Shown: positions 17,821 through 25,732 of the stretch, piece after piece
Layout of the letters: each line of letters begins with the position of its first letter
Numbering within the stretch: the stretch's first letter is position 1
NCBI GenBank assembly: GCA_902529515.1
Contig: CABZWX010000012.1
Span: 1-32,367 of the forward strand
Direction: 5' to 3'
Length of the DNA: 32,367 nucleotides
Source of the DNA: an uncultured SAR116 cluster alpha proteobacterium
GTDB lineage: Bacteria > Pseudomonadota > Alphaproteobacteria > Puniceispirillales > Marisalimonadaceae
The notes under the pieces: model-generated
The model's database searches: none
What the model was told of the DNA's origin: nothing
Seen by the model: the letters and a program-made list of their open reading frames with translations, nothing else
Position numbers and translations under genes: made by a program

Positions 17821-18309
17821 ATGGCTGAAGAAAATAAAGAAAAAAATATTCTTGACGATTTATCTAAATTGAAAGTTGATGATAAAGAAGAAGCTATTCT
17901 TAATGAACCAAAAATTGATACATTTGGTAGGTCTTATGCCACTGGAAGAAGAAAAGAATCTACTGCTCGTGTCTGGGTAAAACGTGGTACAGGAAAGATT
18001 TCTATTAATGGTAAAGAAATGGTAAATTACTTTGCTAGGCCAGTTCTTCAAATGCAATTGAATTTTGTTTTTGACGTAACTGAAAGAAAAGATCAGTTTG
18101 ACGTTATTGCAACTGTAAAAGGTGGTGGTTTATCTGGACAGGCAGGAGCTGTTAGACATGGTTTGAGCAGGGCTTTATGTCTTTTTGAGCCAGATCTTAG
18201 AAAGCCATTAAAATCTGCTGGAATGTTAACCAGAGATTCTAGAGTTGTTGAGCGCAAAAAATATGGTAGAGCTAAGGCTAGAAAAAGCTTTCAATTTTCT
18301 AAAAGATAG
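17821..18309 (+). CDS. rpsI: 30S ribosomal protein S9
   Basis: Small-subunit protein whose C-terminal tail reaches the P-site tRNA. The core begins at [20 protein letters not shown] (39-58) and ends with the canonical basic tail [17 protein letters not shown]. At 162 residues it has an acidic N-terminal extension of about 38 residues ([20 protein letters not shown]) compared with E. coli S9 (130), as seen in alphaproteobacteria. A strong intrinsic terminator starts 27 bp after the stop, ending the rplM-rpsI operon. Confidence 0.97.
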   Translation: MAEENKEKNILDDLSKLKVDDKEEAILNEPKIDTFGRSYATGRRKESTARVWVKRGTGKISINGKEMVNYFARPVLQMQLNFVFDVTERKDQFDVIATVKGGGLSGQAGAVRHGLSRALCLFEPDLRKPLKSAGMLTRDSRVVERKKYGRAKARKSFQFSKR

Positions 18310-18335
18310 AAATGAGCATGCTTATTTTATTTTAC

Positions 18336-18364
18336 AAGGTGTGCAATGCACACCTTTTTTTTTT
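18336..18364 (+). terminator. Intrinsic terminator after rplM-rpsI
   Basis: A perfect 9-bp stem AAGGTGTGC / GCACACCTT with a 3-nt loop (AAT), followed by a run of ten T (18355-18364). It is by far the most GC-rich hairpin in any intergenic gap here, and sits 26 bp after the rpsI stop. Confidence 0.93.
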
Positions 18365-18417
18365 ATCTTAAATATTATTTATAAATATTTTGTTATTTTA
18401 AATGAGAAGGAAATTTA

Positions 18418-19713
18418 ATGAAACCTATAAAAATAGGAATTGCAGGGCTAGGAAATGTAGGCGAGGAAGTTGCTTATCAGTTAATAAAAGGCTTCAGAGT
18501 TCAAAAAAATTTATTCCAAATTGAACTAGTGGCTGTTTCAGCAAGATCAAAAAACAAAAAAAGAAAAATTGATATAAATCGTCTTAAATTTTTTGAAAAT
18601 CCTATTGATATGGTGTCAGATAATAAAATTGATGTTATTGTTGAATTAATTGGTGGTGATGAGGGTGTTGCAAAAGATTTATGCTTTACTGCTTTAAAAA
18701 ATAATAAGCCAGTTATTACTGCTAATAAGGCACTAATTGCAAAATATGGTAAAGAATTAGCCGAAATAGCCGAGGAAAGAAATCTATTCTTTTCTTTTGA
18801 AGCTTCTGTAGCAGGAGGTATTCCAATTCTTAAACTGATTAGAGAGGGATTAATAGTAAATGAAATTACTAAACTCACAGGCATTTTAAATGGAACCGCA
18901 AATTATATTTTATCCGAGATGGAAAAAGAACAAAAAAGTTTTGATATTGTTCTCAAAGAAGCACAAAAAAAAGGTTTTGCAGAAGCAGATCCATCTTTTG
19001 ACGTAGATGGAATAGATGCGGCCCATAAAACTATAATATTATCAGCTTTAGCTTATGGGAAAATGCCAAATGTTAATAATCTTACAATTAAGGGAATTAG
19101 AGATATTACATTGAATGATATTTCATACTGCAATCAATTAGGATATAAAATAAAGTTATTAGGTAATTCTTTGTTATCTAAAAATAAAAATGGTAAAGTT
19201 GAGTTGTGTTGTTCTGTCGAGCCATGGCTTATATCAAAAAATTTTGGCCTTGCAAGTGTTGCTGGGGTGCTAAATGCTGTCCAAATTGAATCAAGCTTAG
19301 CTGGCTCAGTAATGATTACAGGTGCCGGAGCTGGTGGTGAACCTACTGCATCTGCTGTCTTGGCAGATATAGTTGATTATGCTAATGAAACAAAATTATT
19401 TTCATTTGGAAGAAATTCTAATGATATTAAAAACAATTATAAAACAATTCCTTATACAAATAAATTTAGATATTACTTAAGGTTAAGTGTAGAAGACAAA
19501 TCTGGCGTATTAGCTGATGTTACATCAATCTTTAAAGATTATGGTTTATCAATTGAAAGCTTTATTCAAAAATCTAATCAAGAAGATAAAACTGCTGAAT
19601 TAGTAATTATTACTCATGAGGCAGAAGGTTTTGTTCTAAACGAATCTTTATCAAAAATATCAATATTAGATGGAGTAATTACAAAGCCAGTTTGCTTAAG
19701 TATTTATTCCTAA
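18418..19713 (+). CDS. hom: Homoserine dehydrogenase
   Basis: Reduces aspartate semialdehyde to homoserine, the branch point to threonine and methionine. The N-terminal Rossmann motif GIAGLGNVGEEV (7-18), the ITANKALIAKYGKELA block, the signature LTGILNGTANYILSEM and AEADPSFDVDGIDAAHK define the catalytic part. A C-terminal ACT domain (about 350-431, LRLSVEDKSGVLADVTSIF) suggests threonine feedback control. At 431 residues it is monofunctional, not fused to aspartokinase. A good ribosome binding site (AGAAGGAAA) precedes the ATG. recJ follows after 18 bp; glpX, often between hom and recJ in alphaproteobacteria, is missing. Confidence 0.96.
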   Translation: MKPIKIGIAGLGNVGEEVAYQLIKGFRVQKNLFQIELVAVSARSKNKKRKIDINRLKFFENPIDMVSDNKIDVIVELIGGDEGVAKDLCFTALKNNKPVITANKALIAKYGKELAEIAEERNLFFSFEASVAGGIPILKLIREGLIVNEITKLTGILNGTANYILSEMEKEQKSFDIVLKEAQKKGFAEADPSFDVDGIDAAHKTIILSALAYGKMPNVNNLTIKGIRDITLNDISYCNQLGYKIKLLGNSLLSKNKNGKVELCCSVEPWLISKNFGLASVAGVLNAVQIESSLAGSVMITGAGAGGEPTASAVLADIVDYANETKLFSFGRNSNDIKNNYKTIPYTNKFRYYLRLSVEDKSGVLADVTSIFKDYGLSIESFIQKSNQEDKTAELVIITHEAEGFVLNESLSKISILDGVITKPVCLSIYS

Positions 19714-19731
19714 TGATTATAAGCAGTTAAC

Positions 19732-21537
19732 TTGACAAAAACATTATTATATAACTCAAATCCATCAGTGAATAATGCCGACTGGCATTTAATTGCTTCA
19801 AATGATTTCACGAAAAGATCTGTGGATTATTTGTACCAAAAATATAAGTTACCAAGTTTTATTACACCTTATCTTATCTATAAGGGTGTTAATTTAGATG
19901 AATTTGATAACTTTTTTGCTCCTAAGCTTAAAAATTTATTACCAGAGCCTTTCAAATTTAAAGATTTAGAAAAAGGAGTAAAAAGATTAGCTTCAGAAGT
20001 AATTGCATCGCGACCTGTAGGTATTTTTGGAGATTATGATGTAGATGGAGCTACGTCTGCGGCTATTATATCAAAATATTTAGAACAATGTGGCTGTAAA
20101 ACATTTATACATATACCAGATAGGTTTTTAGAGGGATATGGGCCAAATGAAAAAGCTTTAAAAGGGCTGCATGAAAAAGGTTCTAAATTAATAGTTACTG
20201 TTGACTGTGGTATTTCTTCTTTTGAACCTCTTCAAGCAATGACCTCTGTTGATATTGATGTAATTGTTATTGATCATCACATACCCGATATTAAATTACC
20301 TCCAGCTTATGCTATTATTAATCCAAAAAGAATTGACACTGAAAAGGGATATGAAGATTTATGTGCGGCTGGTGTAACTTTTGTTTTCTTAATTGGTTTG
20401 AATAGAGAATTAAGAAAACAAGGTTTTTTTAAAAATAGAGCTGAGCCTAATTTGTTTCAATTTCTTGATTTGGTTGCTTTAGGGACAGTTTGTGATGTAG
20501 TTCCTTTAAGTAAGCTAAATAGGGCCCTTGTAAAGCAAGGACTTAAAATAATAAAAAGAAGAGAGAATATTGGGATCAAAGTTTTATCTGATATTAGTAA
20601 AATCAATAGTGCCCCAAACACCCAATCTTTAGGCTTCTCCTTGGGTCCAAGAATTAATGCAGGTGGTAGGATTGGAAACAGTGAGCTTGGTGTAAATCTT
20701 CTTAAAGAAAACGATGAGAGTAAAGCTATTGAAAAAGCTAGCAAATTAGACGAGTTAAACAAAAAAAGAAGATTTTTAACGGCTGAATTAGAGAGTAAAG
20801 CCATAGGACTAATAGAAAAAATTAAAAATAATAATGATAACAGAATTCCAAACGCAATAGTTGTAAATGGCAATGATTTTCATCAAGGTATAACGGGCAT
20901 CGTAGCTGGTAGAATGAAAGAATTATATAACCGACCTGTATGCCTAATTTCAATTAAAGATGGAATTGGCAAGGGTTCAGGTAGGTCAATTTATGGCATT
21001 CCTCTAGGAGAAATAATTTTAGAAGCATTAAATTTGAAAATAATTAAAACTGGTGGTGGTCATGATATGGCTGCTGGATTTACAATTGATCCATCTGAGA
21101 TAAATAACTTTAACAACTTTTTAAATGATAAGGTAAGTTCTTTTATGGAAAAGGGAGTTCCAAGATTTTCTCATATTGTAACTTCTATTATTCCAATTTC
21201 GGCCTGTACTTTAGAGATAGCTGAATGGCTTGAAAATCTGGGTCCGTGGGGTTCCGGAATGGAGGAACCAAAATTTATAGTGCCTAATTCAAAGATATCC
21301 TCTTTTAGAAGATTTGGCTCTAATAATGAGCATGCTTCATTTTATATAAATGATGGATCTTCAACAAAATTAAGAGTAAAGAAATTTAATTTATTAAATA
21401 GTGATTTGGATAAAGTATTTAAAAATTATGAAAATATAAATTTTGATTTTTTAGGTACTTTAACTATTGATACATGGAATAATTCTAAAACTATTGAGTT
21501 CATGCTTGATGATATAATTTATGCAGATGTTACTTGA
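19732..21537 (+). CDS. recJ: Single-stranded-DNA-specific exonuclease RecJ
   Basis: 5'-3' ssDNA exonuclease of recombination and mismatch repair, DHH phosphoesterase superfamily. Motifs in order: GIFGDYDVDGATSAAI (DYDVDG 101-106), LIVTVDCGIS (158-160), VIVIDHHIPD (181-183), LVALGTVCDVVPL and GPRINAGGRIGN, followed by the DHHA1 block GGGHDMAAGFTI and an OB-type C-terminal domain. At 601 residues it is typical. The start is TTG at 19732; no in-frame ATG occurs before the conserved region, and a GTG at 19768 is the only nearby alternative. The ribosome binding site is weak. Confidence 0.94.
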   Translation: MTKTLLYNSNPSVNNADWHLIASNDFTKRSVDYLYQKYKLPSFITPYLIYKGVNLDEFDNFFAPKLKNLLPEPFKFKDLEKGVKRLASEVIASRPVGIFGDYDVDGATSAAIISKYLEQCGCKTFIHIPDRFLEGYGPNEKALKGLHEKGSKLIVTVDCGISSFEPLQAMTSVDIDVIVIDHHIPDIKLPPAYAIINPKRIDTEKGYEDLCAAGVTFVFLIGLNRELRKQGFFKNRAEPNLFQFLDLVALGTVCDVVPLSKLNRALVKQGLKIIKRRENIGIKVLSDISKINSAPNTQSLGFSLGPRINAGGRIGNSELGVNLLKENDESKAIEKASKLDELNKKRRFLTAELESKAIGLIEKIKNNNDNRIPNAIVVNGNDFHQGITGIVAGRMKELYNRPVCLISIKDGIGKGSGRSIYGIPLGEIILEALNLKIIKTGGGHDMAAGFTIDPSEINNFNNFLNDKVSSFMEKGVPRFSHIVTSIIPISACTLEIAEWLENLGPWGSGMEEPKFIVPNSKISSFRRFGSNNEHASFYINDGSSTKLRVKKFNLLNSDLDKVFKNYENINFDFLGTLTIDTWNNSKTIEFMLDDIIYADVT

Positions 21538-21572
21538 TTTTTAATTAAATTATAGTTAATAACTTATTCAGT

Positions 21573-21647
21573 GGTCCCTTCGTCTAATGGTTAGGACTCA
21601 GCCCTTTCACGGCTGCAATAGGGGTTCGAATCCCCTAGGGATCACCA
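21573..21647 (+). tRNA. tRNA-Glu (anticodon TTC)
   Basis: Full cloverleaf: acceptor GGTCCCT pairing with AGGGATC (one G-T pair), anticodon stem CAGCC/GGCTG with loop CTTTCAC giving anticodon TTC (21606-21608), T arm AGGGG-TTCGAAT-CCCCT, discriminator A, and an encoded CCA (21645-21647). The sequence closely follows E. coli tRNA-Glu. It starts 35 bp after recJ. A nested inverted repeat follows 46 bp downstream. Confidence 0.97.
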
Positions 21648-21693
21648 TTTAAGTATCTGATATTGTAAGTAATATTTAAAAAATAATAATAAT

Positions 21694-21749
21694 TTGTGCC
21701 AATTCTGTGCTAAAATAAGATTGTTTCTTAGTGGCAATCTTTGGCACAA
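21694..21749. repeat. Nested inverted repeat downstream of tRNA-Glu
   Basis: Outer arms TTGTGCCAA (21694-21702) and TTGGCACAA (21741-21749) are perfect 9-bp complements. Immediately inside the right arm, AGATTG (21718-21723) and CAATCT (21735-21740) form a contiguous 6-bp stem. The left side has a 15-nt insertion that includes a second TGTGC (21706-21710). As RNA this would be a 15-bp helix with a one-sided bulge and 11-nt loop. There is no T run, so it is not a standard terminator. Confidence 0.7.
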
Positions 21750-21784
21750 CTACCAGGTACTATATTTAAATATTGAGCAGGTCT

Positions 21785-22213
21785 ATGACTAATAAATTAC
21801 CAACTAAAACAATTACAATGGAAAATATTGAAGAAATATATGAATATATTTTTGCTCCTTATGTAAAACAATTAAAGCTTTCATTTTTAGAAATAGAAGA
21901 AGGGAGGGTAGTTGCTAAATTAGAAAATTCCAGAGATTACCAGTTTGTTACTGGGGCTGTTTCAGGCCAAGTTTTAATGTCTGTTATTGATACAACAATG
22001 TCTATAGCCATGAACACCTCAGTAAAATCACAAAGAGGAACACTTTCTCAGAATAATAATTTTATTCGTCCAGCCTTTGGAGATTATTTTATTATTGAAA
22101 GTATTGTTCAAAGGTTTGGAAGATCAATTGCAATTGGAGAGACTAAAGTTTATCAAGAGGACGATAAAGAAAAAATTATTTGTCATGCTACCTCAACATT
22201 TCCACTTAAGTAA
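21785..22213 (+). CDS. PaaI-family (hotdog) acyl-CoA thioesterase-like protein
   Basis: Hotdog-fold protein of the PaaI/acyl-CoA thioesterase type; the substrate cannot be read from sequence. The central helix block FVTGAVSGQVLMSVIDTTMS plays the part of the family's G-G-x-x-x-x-L-A-D segment, with the Asp as candidate catalytic residue, followed by strands TLSQNNNFIRPAF and the typical YFIIESIVQRFGRSIAIGE. From ATG 21785 it has 142 residues. An upstream TTG at 21773 is in frame, but GCAGG sits 4-8 bases before the ATG, favouring the ATG. It stands alone between tRNA-Glu and the next gene (148 bp away). Confidence 0.75.
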   Translation: MTNKLPTKTITMENIEEIYEYIFAPYVKQLKLSFLEIEEGRVVAKLENSRDYQFVTGAVSGQVLMSVIDTTMSIAMNTSVKSQRGTLSQNNNFIRPAFGDYFIIESIVQRFGRSIAIGETKVYQEDDKEKIICHATSTFPLK

Positions 22214-22241
22214 TTGTATTATATAGAAATAATATATCATA

Positions 22242-22269
22242 TTGACAGTTATTTTTAAATGTGTAAAGT
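22242..22269 (+). promoter_or_regulatory. Candidate sigma-70 promoter for the 22361 gene
   Basis: TTGACA (22242-22247, perfect -35), 16-bp spacer, TAAAGT (22264-22269, 4 of 6). It would give a 5' leader of about 85 nt before ATG 22361. It is the only TTGACA in this gap. An AT-only hairpin precedes it (22228-22239 region). Confidence 0.5.
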
Positions 22270-22360
22270 TCCGCTTGTTTGTAAAATATTAATGATTTAT
22301 TTTAATTATTAAATTCAATATTTTATTAAAAAATAATGTTTTAAAAAACTTAAATTTATT

Positions 22361-22843
22361 ATGAAATCTTTAAAAGAAAAAATTAATACAACTGAATTTG
22401 AAATAATTAAGTCTCAAGAGTTGTGGGCTCAAAACGTTATTGAAATCGGAAATTTATATAATAAAAACGAGGATTATAAAAAAAAAGCAGGTGTTTTTGT
22501 TAAACAATTTTATGCTTTTGATATATGTGAAGTTTTATTTAAGCCTACATTAGCATCAGAAAAGCAATTTCGTTACACTTATGAAGATGCGGTGTCTTAT
22601 TTCATTGGTGGTTCTATTTCAGAAGATAAAGGTTTTGCGCTTAAACCGTGGAAAAAAATAAATTTTGGCGAAAGAAAAACAATTATTCTTAAAGAGATTG
22701 CTTTATCTATGGGAAATTACTTTTTTCAAACTTTTGATAGTTGCGATACAGTTAAGGTAGAATATACTTTTGGCTATGTTAAAGACAATTATAATAATTT
22801 GTTAATCAACCTGCATCATTCATCTATCCCATACACAAACTAA
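22361..22843 (+). CDS. Putative iota-class carbonic anhydrase (COG4337-type, SnoaL-like fold)
   Basis: A 160-residue cytosolic protein without signal peptide. The blocks CEVLFKPTLASEKQFRYT, EDAVSYFIGG, EDKGFALKPW, MGNYFFQTF, VKVEYTFGYVKDN and INLHHSSIPY match, from memory, the COG4337 family of NTF2/SnoaL-like proteins, members of which have been described as metal-independent iota-class carbonic anhydrases (reversible hydration of CO2 to bicarbonate). The HHSS motif (152-155) near the C-terminus is the hallmark of iota enzymes; Thr63, Tyr80, His153 and Ser155 are candidate active-site residues, though exact equivalence is not checked. Database entries of this kind are sometimes named phosphoribosyl-AMP cyclohydrolase, which I consider a misnomer since HisI metal-binding motifs are lacking. 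It has its own candidate promoter and is convergent with the next gene. Confidence 0.62.
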   Translation: MKSLKEKINTTEFEIIKSQELWAQNVIEIGNLYNKNEDYKKKAGVFVKQFYAFDICEVLFKPTLASEKQFRYTYEDAVSYFIGGSISEDKGFALKPWKKINFGERKTIILKEIALSMGNYFFQTFDSCDTVKVEYTFGYVKDNYNNLLINLHHSSIPYTN

Positions 22844-22858
22844 AAGAAATATGCAGCA

Positions 22859-23767
22859 TTATCTCAAATTTTTAATCCAATTAACCATTGTTTTTTTAGC
22901 TTGTTCAGTTTGATTTGGAGAAATAATATCACCAGCTAACACATGTGAATATTTATCGTCGTTATTCGAAAGTTTAACGATTCTTGTTGTGCTTTTCCCT
23001 CCCCAATTAGATATAAAGTTTTTTGTTTTTTTAGGATCAACCACTTTGTCATCCATTGAAAAATAAAAAAGCGCAGGTTTATCTACTTTACTGTAATCTT
23101 TGTCATTTACTTCATTTACTAGCTTTGCCATTGGAATAAGAGCAATTGTTGGATATGACATTGTCCAATACTTTTTGTTAAGATCATTTCTTGGATTGTG
23201 TTTCATAGTCTTACCAAGAATTAATTTTAACCAATATTCAGAAAAAGGCCATGAAATCAAACTAGCAAATTTGTTATTTATTCCAAAATTAGGTGATATA
23301 AATATATATCCTAAAATTTTCTTTGAAAGCTTTTTGTCTAAAGCAGAAGTTACACTTATCGTTCCGCCAGTTGAAGAGGACATTAAAATAACTTTGTCTC
23401 CAATTTTTGAACCAATTTCTAATGCCTCATGAAGATCTTTCATCCAATTTGGAATTGAACATAATTCCATTGCCTTTGGATTTCTTCCGTGCCCTGTTAA
23501 TCTTGTAAAAAAAAGATTTGCATTTAAATCACTGGCAATTTTGTCAGGAAGAGGACGAACCTCTTCTGAGGATGCTGTAAAACCATGGATATAAACTATT
23601 GCTATCGGAGTTTTTTTGTTGGTTTTATTAGCCCAAATTACTTTTTTTTCTACTCCTTCTTTAATATCTAAAAATTGTTCTTCTGTTTTTTTTAAATATT
23701 CATTTATATTAGACCCGATAAAATTTGGATTAAAATCGCTTGAAAATTTTACCTGATTTGTATTCAT
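22859..23767 (-). CDS. Alpha/beta hydrolase, probably with an upstream-extended hydrophobic N-terminus
   Basis: Serine hydrolase of the alpha/beta fold (lipase/esterase or monoacylglycerol-lipase-like); substrate unknown. Numbered from ATG 23767: oxyanion region IVYIHGFTAS (57-66), nucleophile elbow MSSSTGG with Ser132, Asp in FSMDDKVVDP and His in YSHVLAGD complete the triad. Nothing resembling a ribosome binding site precedes this ATG. In the same frame the codons upstream encode a hydrophobic segment, KIIFKYIIPFIILFSLTLII, preceded by a good AAGGAG (plus 23836-23841), but the only start candidates there are ATA (23827) or ATT (23824). The true protein may thus be about 20 residues longer and exported or membrane-anchored. 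It is convergent with the gene at 22361 (15-bp gap). Confidence 0.8.
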   Translation of the reverse strand: MNTNQVKFSSDFNPNFIGSNINEYLKKTEEQFLDIKEGVEKKVIWANKTNKKTPIAIVYIHGFTASSEEVRPLPDKIASDLNANLFFTRLTGHGRNPKAMELCSIPNWMKDLHEALEIGSKIGDKVILMSSSTGGTISVTSALDKKLSKKILGYIFISPNFGINNKFASLISWPFSEYWLKLILGKTMKHNPRNDLNKKYWTMSYPTIALIPMAKLVNEVNDKDYSKVDKPALFYFSMDDKVVDPKKTKNFISNWGGKSTTRIVKLSNNDDKYSHVLAGDIISPNQTEQAKKTMVNWIKNLR

Positions 23768-23885
23768 AGATATTATTAAAGTTAAACTAAAAAGTATTAT
23801 AAAGGGTATAATATATTTAAAAATTATTTTGCAAACTCCTTAACTTATAATATTACTATTAACTCATAATTTTATTAAAAAAAAC

Positions 23886-23912
23886 AATAAATATTAAAAT
23901 AATAAATATTAA
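23886..23912. repeat. AT-rich direct repeat (AATAAATATTAA, two copies)
   Basis: Exact 12-bp copies at 23886-23897 and 23901-23912 (15-bp period) in the divergent gap between the hydrolase and the acyl-CoA synthetase. It consists only of A and T; it may mark promoter DNA or be compositional noise. Confidence 0.35.
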
Positions 23913-23962
23913 TTTTTAGCTATTTGTGCTTATATAACAGCATTATTATGATGGTTTAATTT

Positions 23963-25711
23963 ATGAATAATTTACCGCAGATTTTCTTTAACAATTCAGA
24001 ATTATATGAAAATAAAACACTATTTGGTTTTAAAATAAATAGTAATTGGGAACACATTTCTTGGAAAGACACAAAAGATTTAGTTCTAAATATAAGTTCT
24101 GCTTTACATGAAATAGGTGTTAAAAAAAATGACAAAATATCCATTATTGCTGATAATAGTTATAAGTGGTGTGCTGTAGATTTGGCTACAATATCATTGG
24201 GAGCAATAACTGTTCCTGGTTATACAACAAGTAATGAAGAAGAAATTTCTTATCTCTTATCTCATTCAGAAACCTCAATAGTTTTTGTTAACGGAAAACT
24301 TATATCACTAATTTTAAAAATACTACCAAGTTTGAATAAAATTAAACATGTAATTAGTATTGACGATGCAAATACATCAAAATTCAAAAAATTTAATATA
24401 GGTTTTTATACATTTAATGAGCTTTTAAATCTTGGTTCAAAAAGTGATGAGAAATCTAAAATTATAGAACGTTTTGTTTCTAAAATTAATAAGAACGATG
24501 TTGTTTCAATTATTTATACATCTGGAACTAGTAATAAGCCTAAAGGTGTAATGTTAACTCATAAATCAATTATATCTAATATAGTTGGAGCAAATGAATT
24601 GGTTTCTGAAATCAAAATTAAAGATCATAAATTTTTATCTATCATTCCACTATCACACGCGTATGAACATACTGCTGGCTTTTTCTTGCCTATATATATT
24701 GGAGCAGAAATTTATTTTAATGAAAATCGTGATCAAATAGTTAATGATTTATTAAGTGTTAAGCCAACATTAATGACCGCTGTGCCAAGACTTTATGAAG
24801 TTTTATATAAGAAAATAAATAATCAACTATTAACAAAAAGTAAATTTTCTCAAAAACTGTTTGAAAAAACAATTATATTAGGGACTAAAAAATATAAAAA
24901 AATAAAATTAAGTTTTTTAGAAGAACTCCAAAATGTAGTTTTAGATAAATTAGTAAGAAAAAATTTTCAAAAAAAGTTTGGTGGTAATTTGCAAGCTTTT
25001 ATTTCTGGAGGGGCCGCACTGAATGAACAAGTTGGTTTGTTTTTTCAATCCCTTGGAATTAATATTTTACAAGGATACGGTCAGACTGAATGTTCACCAC
25101 TTATATCTTGTAATCCAATCAGTAAAATAAAAATAGACACTGTGGGCGTTGTTATAAAGGGGCTTCAGGTTAAAATTTCTAATGAAAATGAAATTCTCGT
25201 AAAGGGAAGTTCTTTAATGAAAGGATATTGGAAGGATAAAAAAAATACAGATAAAGTTTTGGTAAATGGTTGGTTGCATACAGGAGACCTGGGGTCAATT
25301 GATAATGATGGATACTTAAAAATTTCTGGAAGACTAAATGAAATGATTGTTAATTCAGGTGGTGAAAATATAGCTCCTGTTCCAATTGAAAATCTTCTAC
25401 TGTCATACGATGAAATTGAGCAAGTAATGATTTATGGTCATAACAGGCCCTTTTTAATTGCTATAATTATCCCGAATGAAACGTTATTAAGTGATAATGA
25501 TGATTTTTTAAAAGAAAATCTTCAAACTATCTTAAACAATGTAAATAAAAATTTATCTCAGGCCAAAAAAATTAGAAAATTTATTTCTTCAAATGAAGTT
25601 TTTAGTACTGATAATGGTCAACTAACTCCAACACTTAAAATAAGAAGGCATATAATTGCAAATCGTTACAAAGATGAAATAAATAACTTATACAAGAAAT
25701 CCTTTTTTTAA
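23963..25711 (+). CDS. Long-chain acyl-CoA synthetase (AMP-binding family)
   Basis: Activates fatty acids to acyl-CoA through an acyl-adenylate. The P-loop-like motif SIIYTSGTSNKPKGVMLTH (182-200), LQGYGQTECSP (GYGQTE 371-376), GWLHTGDLGSIDNDGYLKI (436-454) and the C-terminal GQLTPTLKIRRH (with the acyl-adenylate-forming Lys region) define the family, and the C-terminal part follows the FAA1/FadD15-like long-chain group. At 582 residues it is close to the usual 590-600. It starts at ATG 23963 in an AT-rich gap shared with the divergent hydrolase. An EamA transporter follows after 21 bp, probably in one operon. Chain-length preference is not readable. Confidence 0.9.
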   Translation: MNNLPQIFFNNSELYENKTLFGFKINSNWEHISWKDTKDLVLNISSALHEIGVKKNDKISIIADNSYKWCAVDLATISLGAITVPGYTTSNEEEISYLLSHSETSIVFVNGKLISLILKILPSLNKIKHVISIDDANTSKFKKFNIGFYTFNELLNLGSKSDEKSKIIERFVSKINKNDVVSIIYTSGTSNKPKGVMLTHKSIISNIVGANELVSEIKIKDHKFLSIIPLSHAYEHTAGFFLPIYIGAEIYFNENRDQIVNDLLSVKPTLMTAVPRLYEVLYKKINNQLLTKSKFSQKLFEKTIILGTKKYKKIKLSFLEELQNVVLDKLVRKNFQKKFGGNLQAFISGGAALNEQVGLFFQSLGINILQGYGQTECSPLISCNPISKIKIDTVGVVIKGLQVKISNENEILVKGSSLMKGYWKDKKNTDKVLVNGWLHTGDLGSIDNDGYLKISGRLNEMIVNSGGENIAPVPIENLLLSYDEIEQVMIYGHNRPFLIAIIIPNETLLSDNDDFLKENLQTILNNVNKNLSQAKKIRKFISSNEVFSTDNGQLTPTLKIRRHIIANRYKDEINNLYKKSFF

Positions 25712-25732
25712 TTCTGCTTAGGTTTCAAAATA

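Noticed and set aside
20457-20873. Long open frame opposite recJ on the minus strand
   Set aside because: It mirrors the recJ codons, has no recognisable domain, and recJ is unambiguous in this stretch. The same applies to open frames opposite the Mo-hydroxylase large subunit.
21573-21749. Genomic-island attachment site at tRNA-Glu
   Set aside because: No repeat of the tRNA 3' end occurs downstream in the window and there is no integrase; only the arm-like repeats remain, listed as a separate finding.
22361-22843. Phosphoribosyl-AMP cyclohydrolase (HisI) for the 160-residue protein
   Set aside because: The Cys/Asp metal-binding motifs of HisI are missing; the HHSS and SnoaL-like blocks point to another family.
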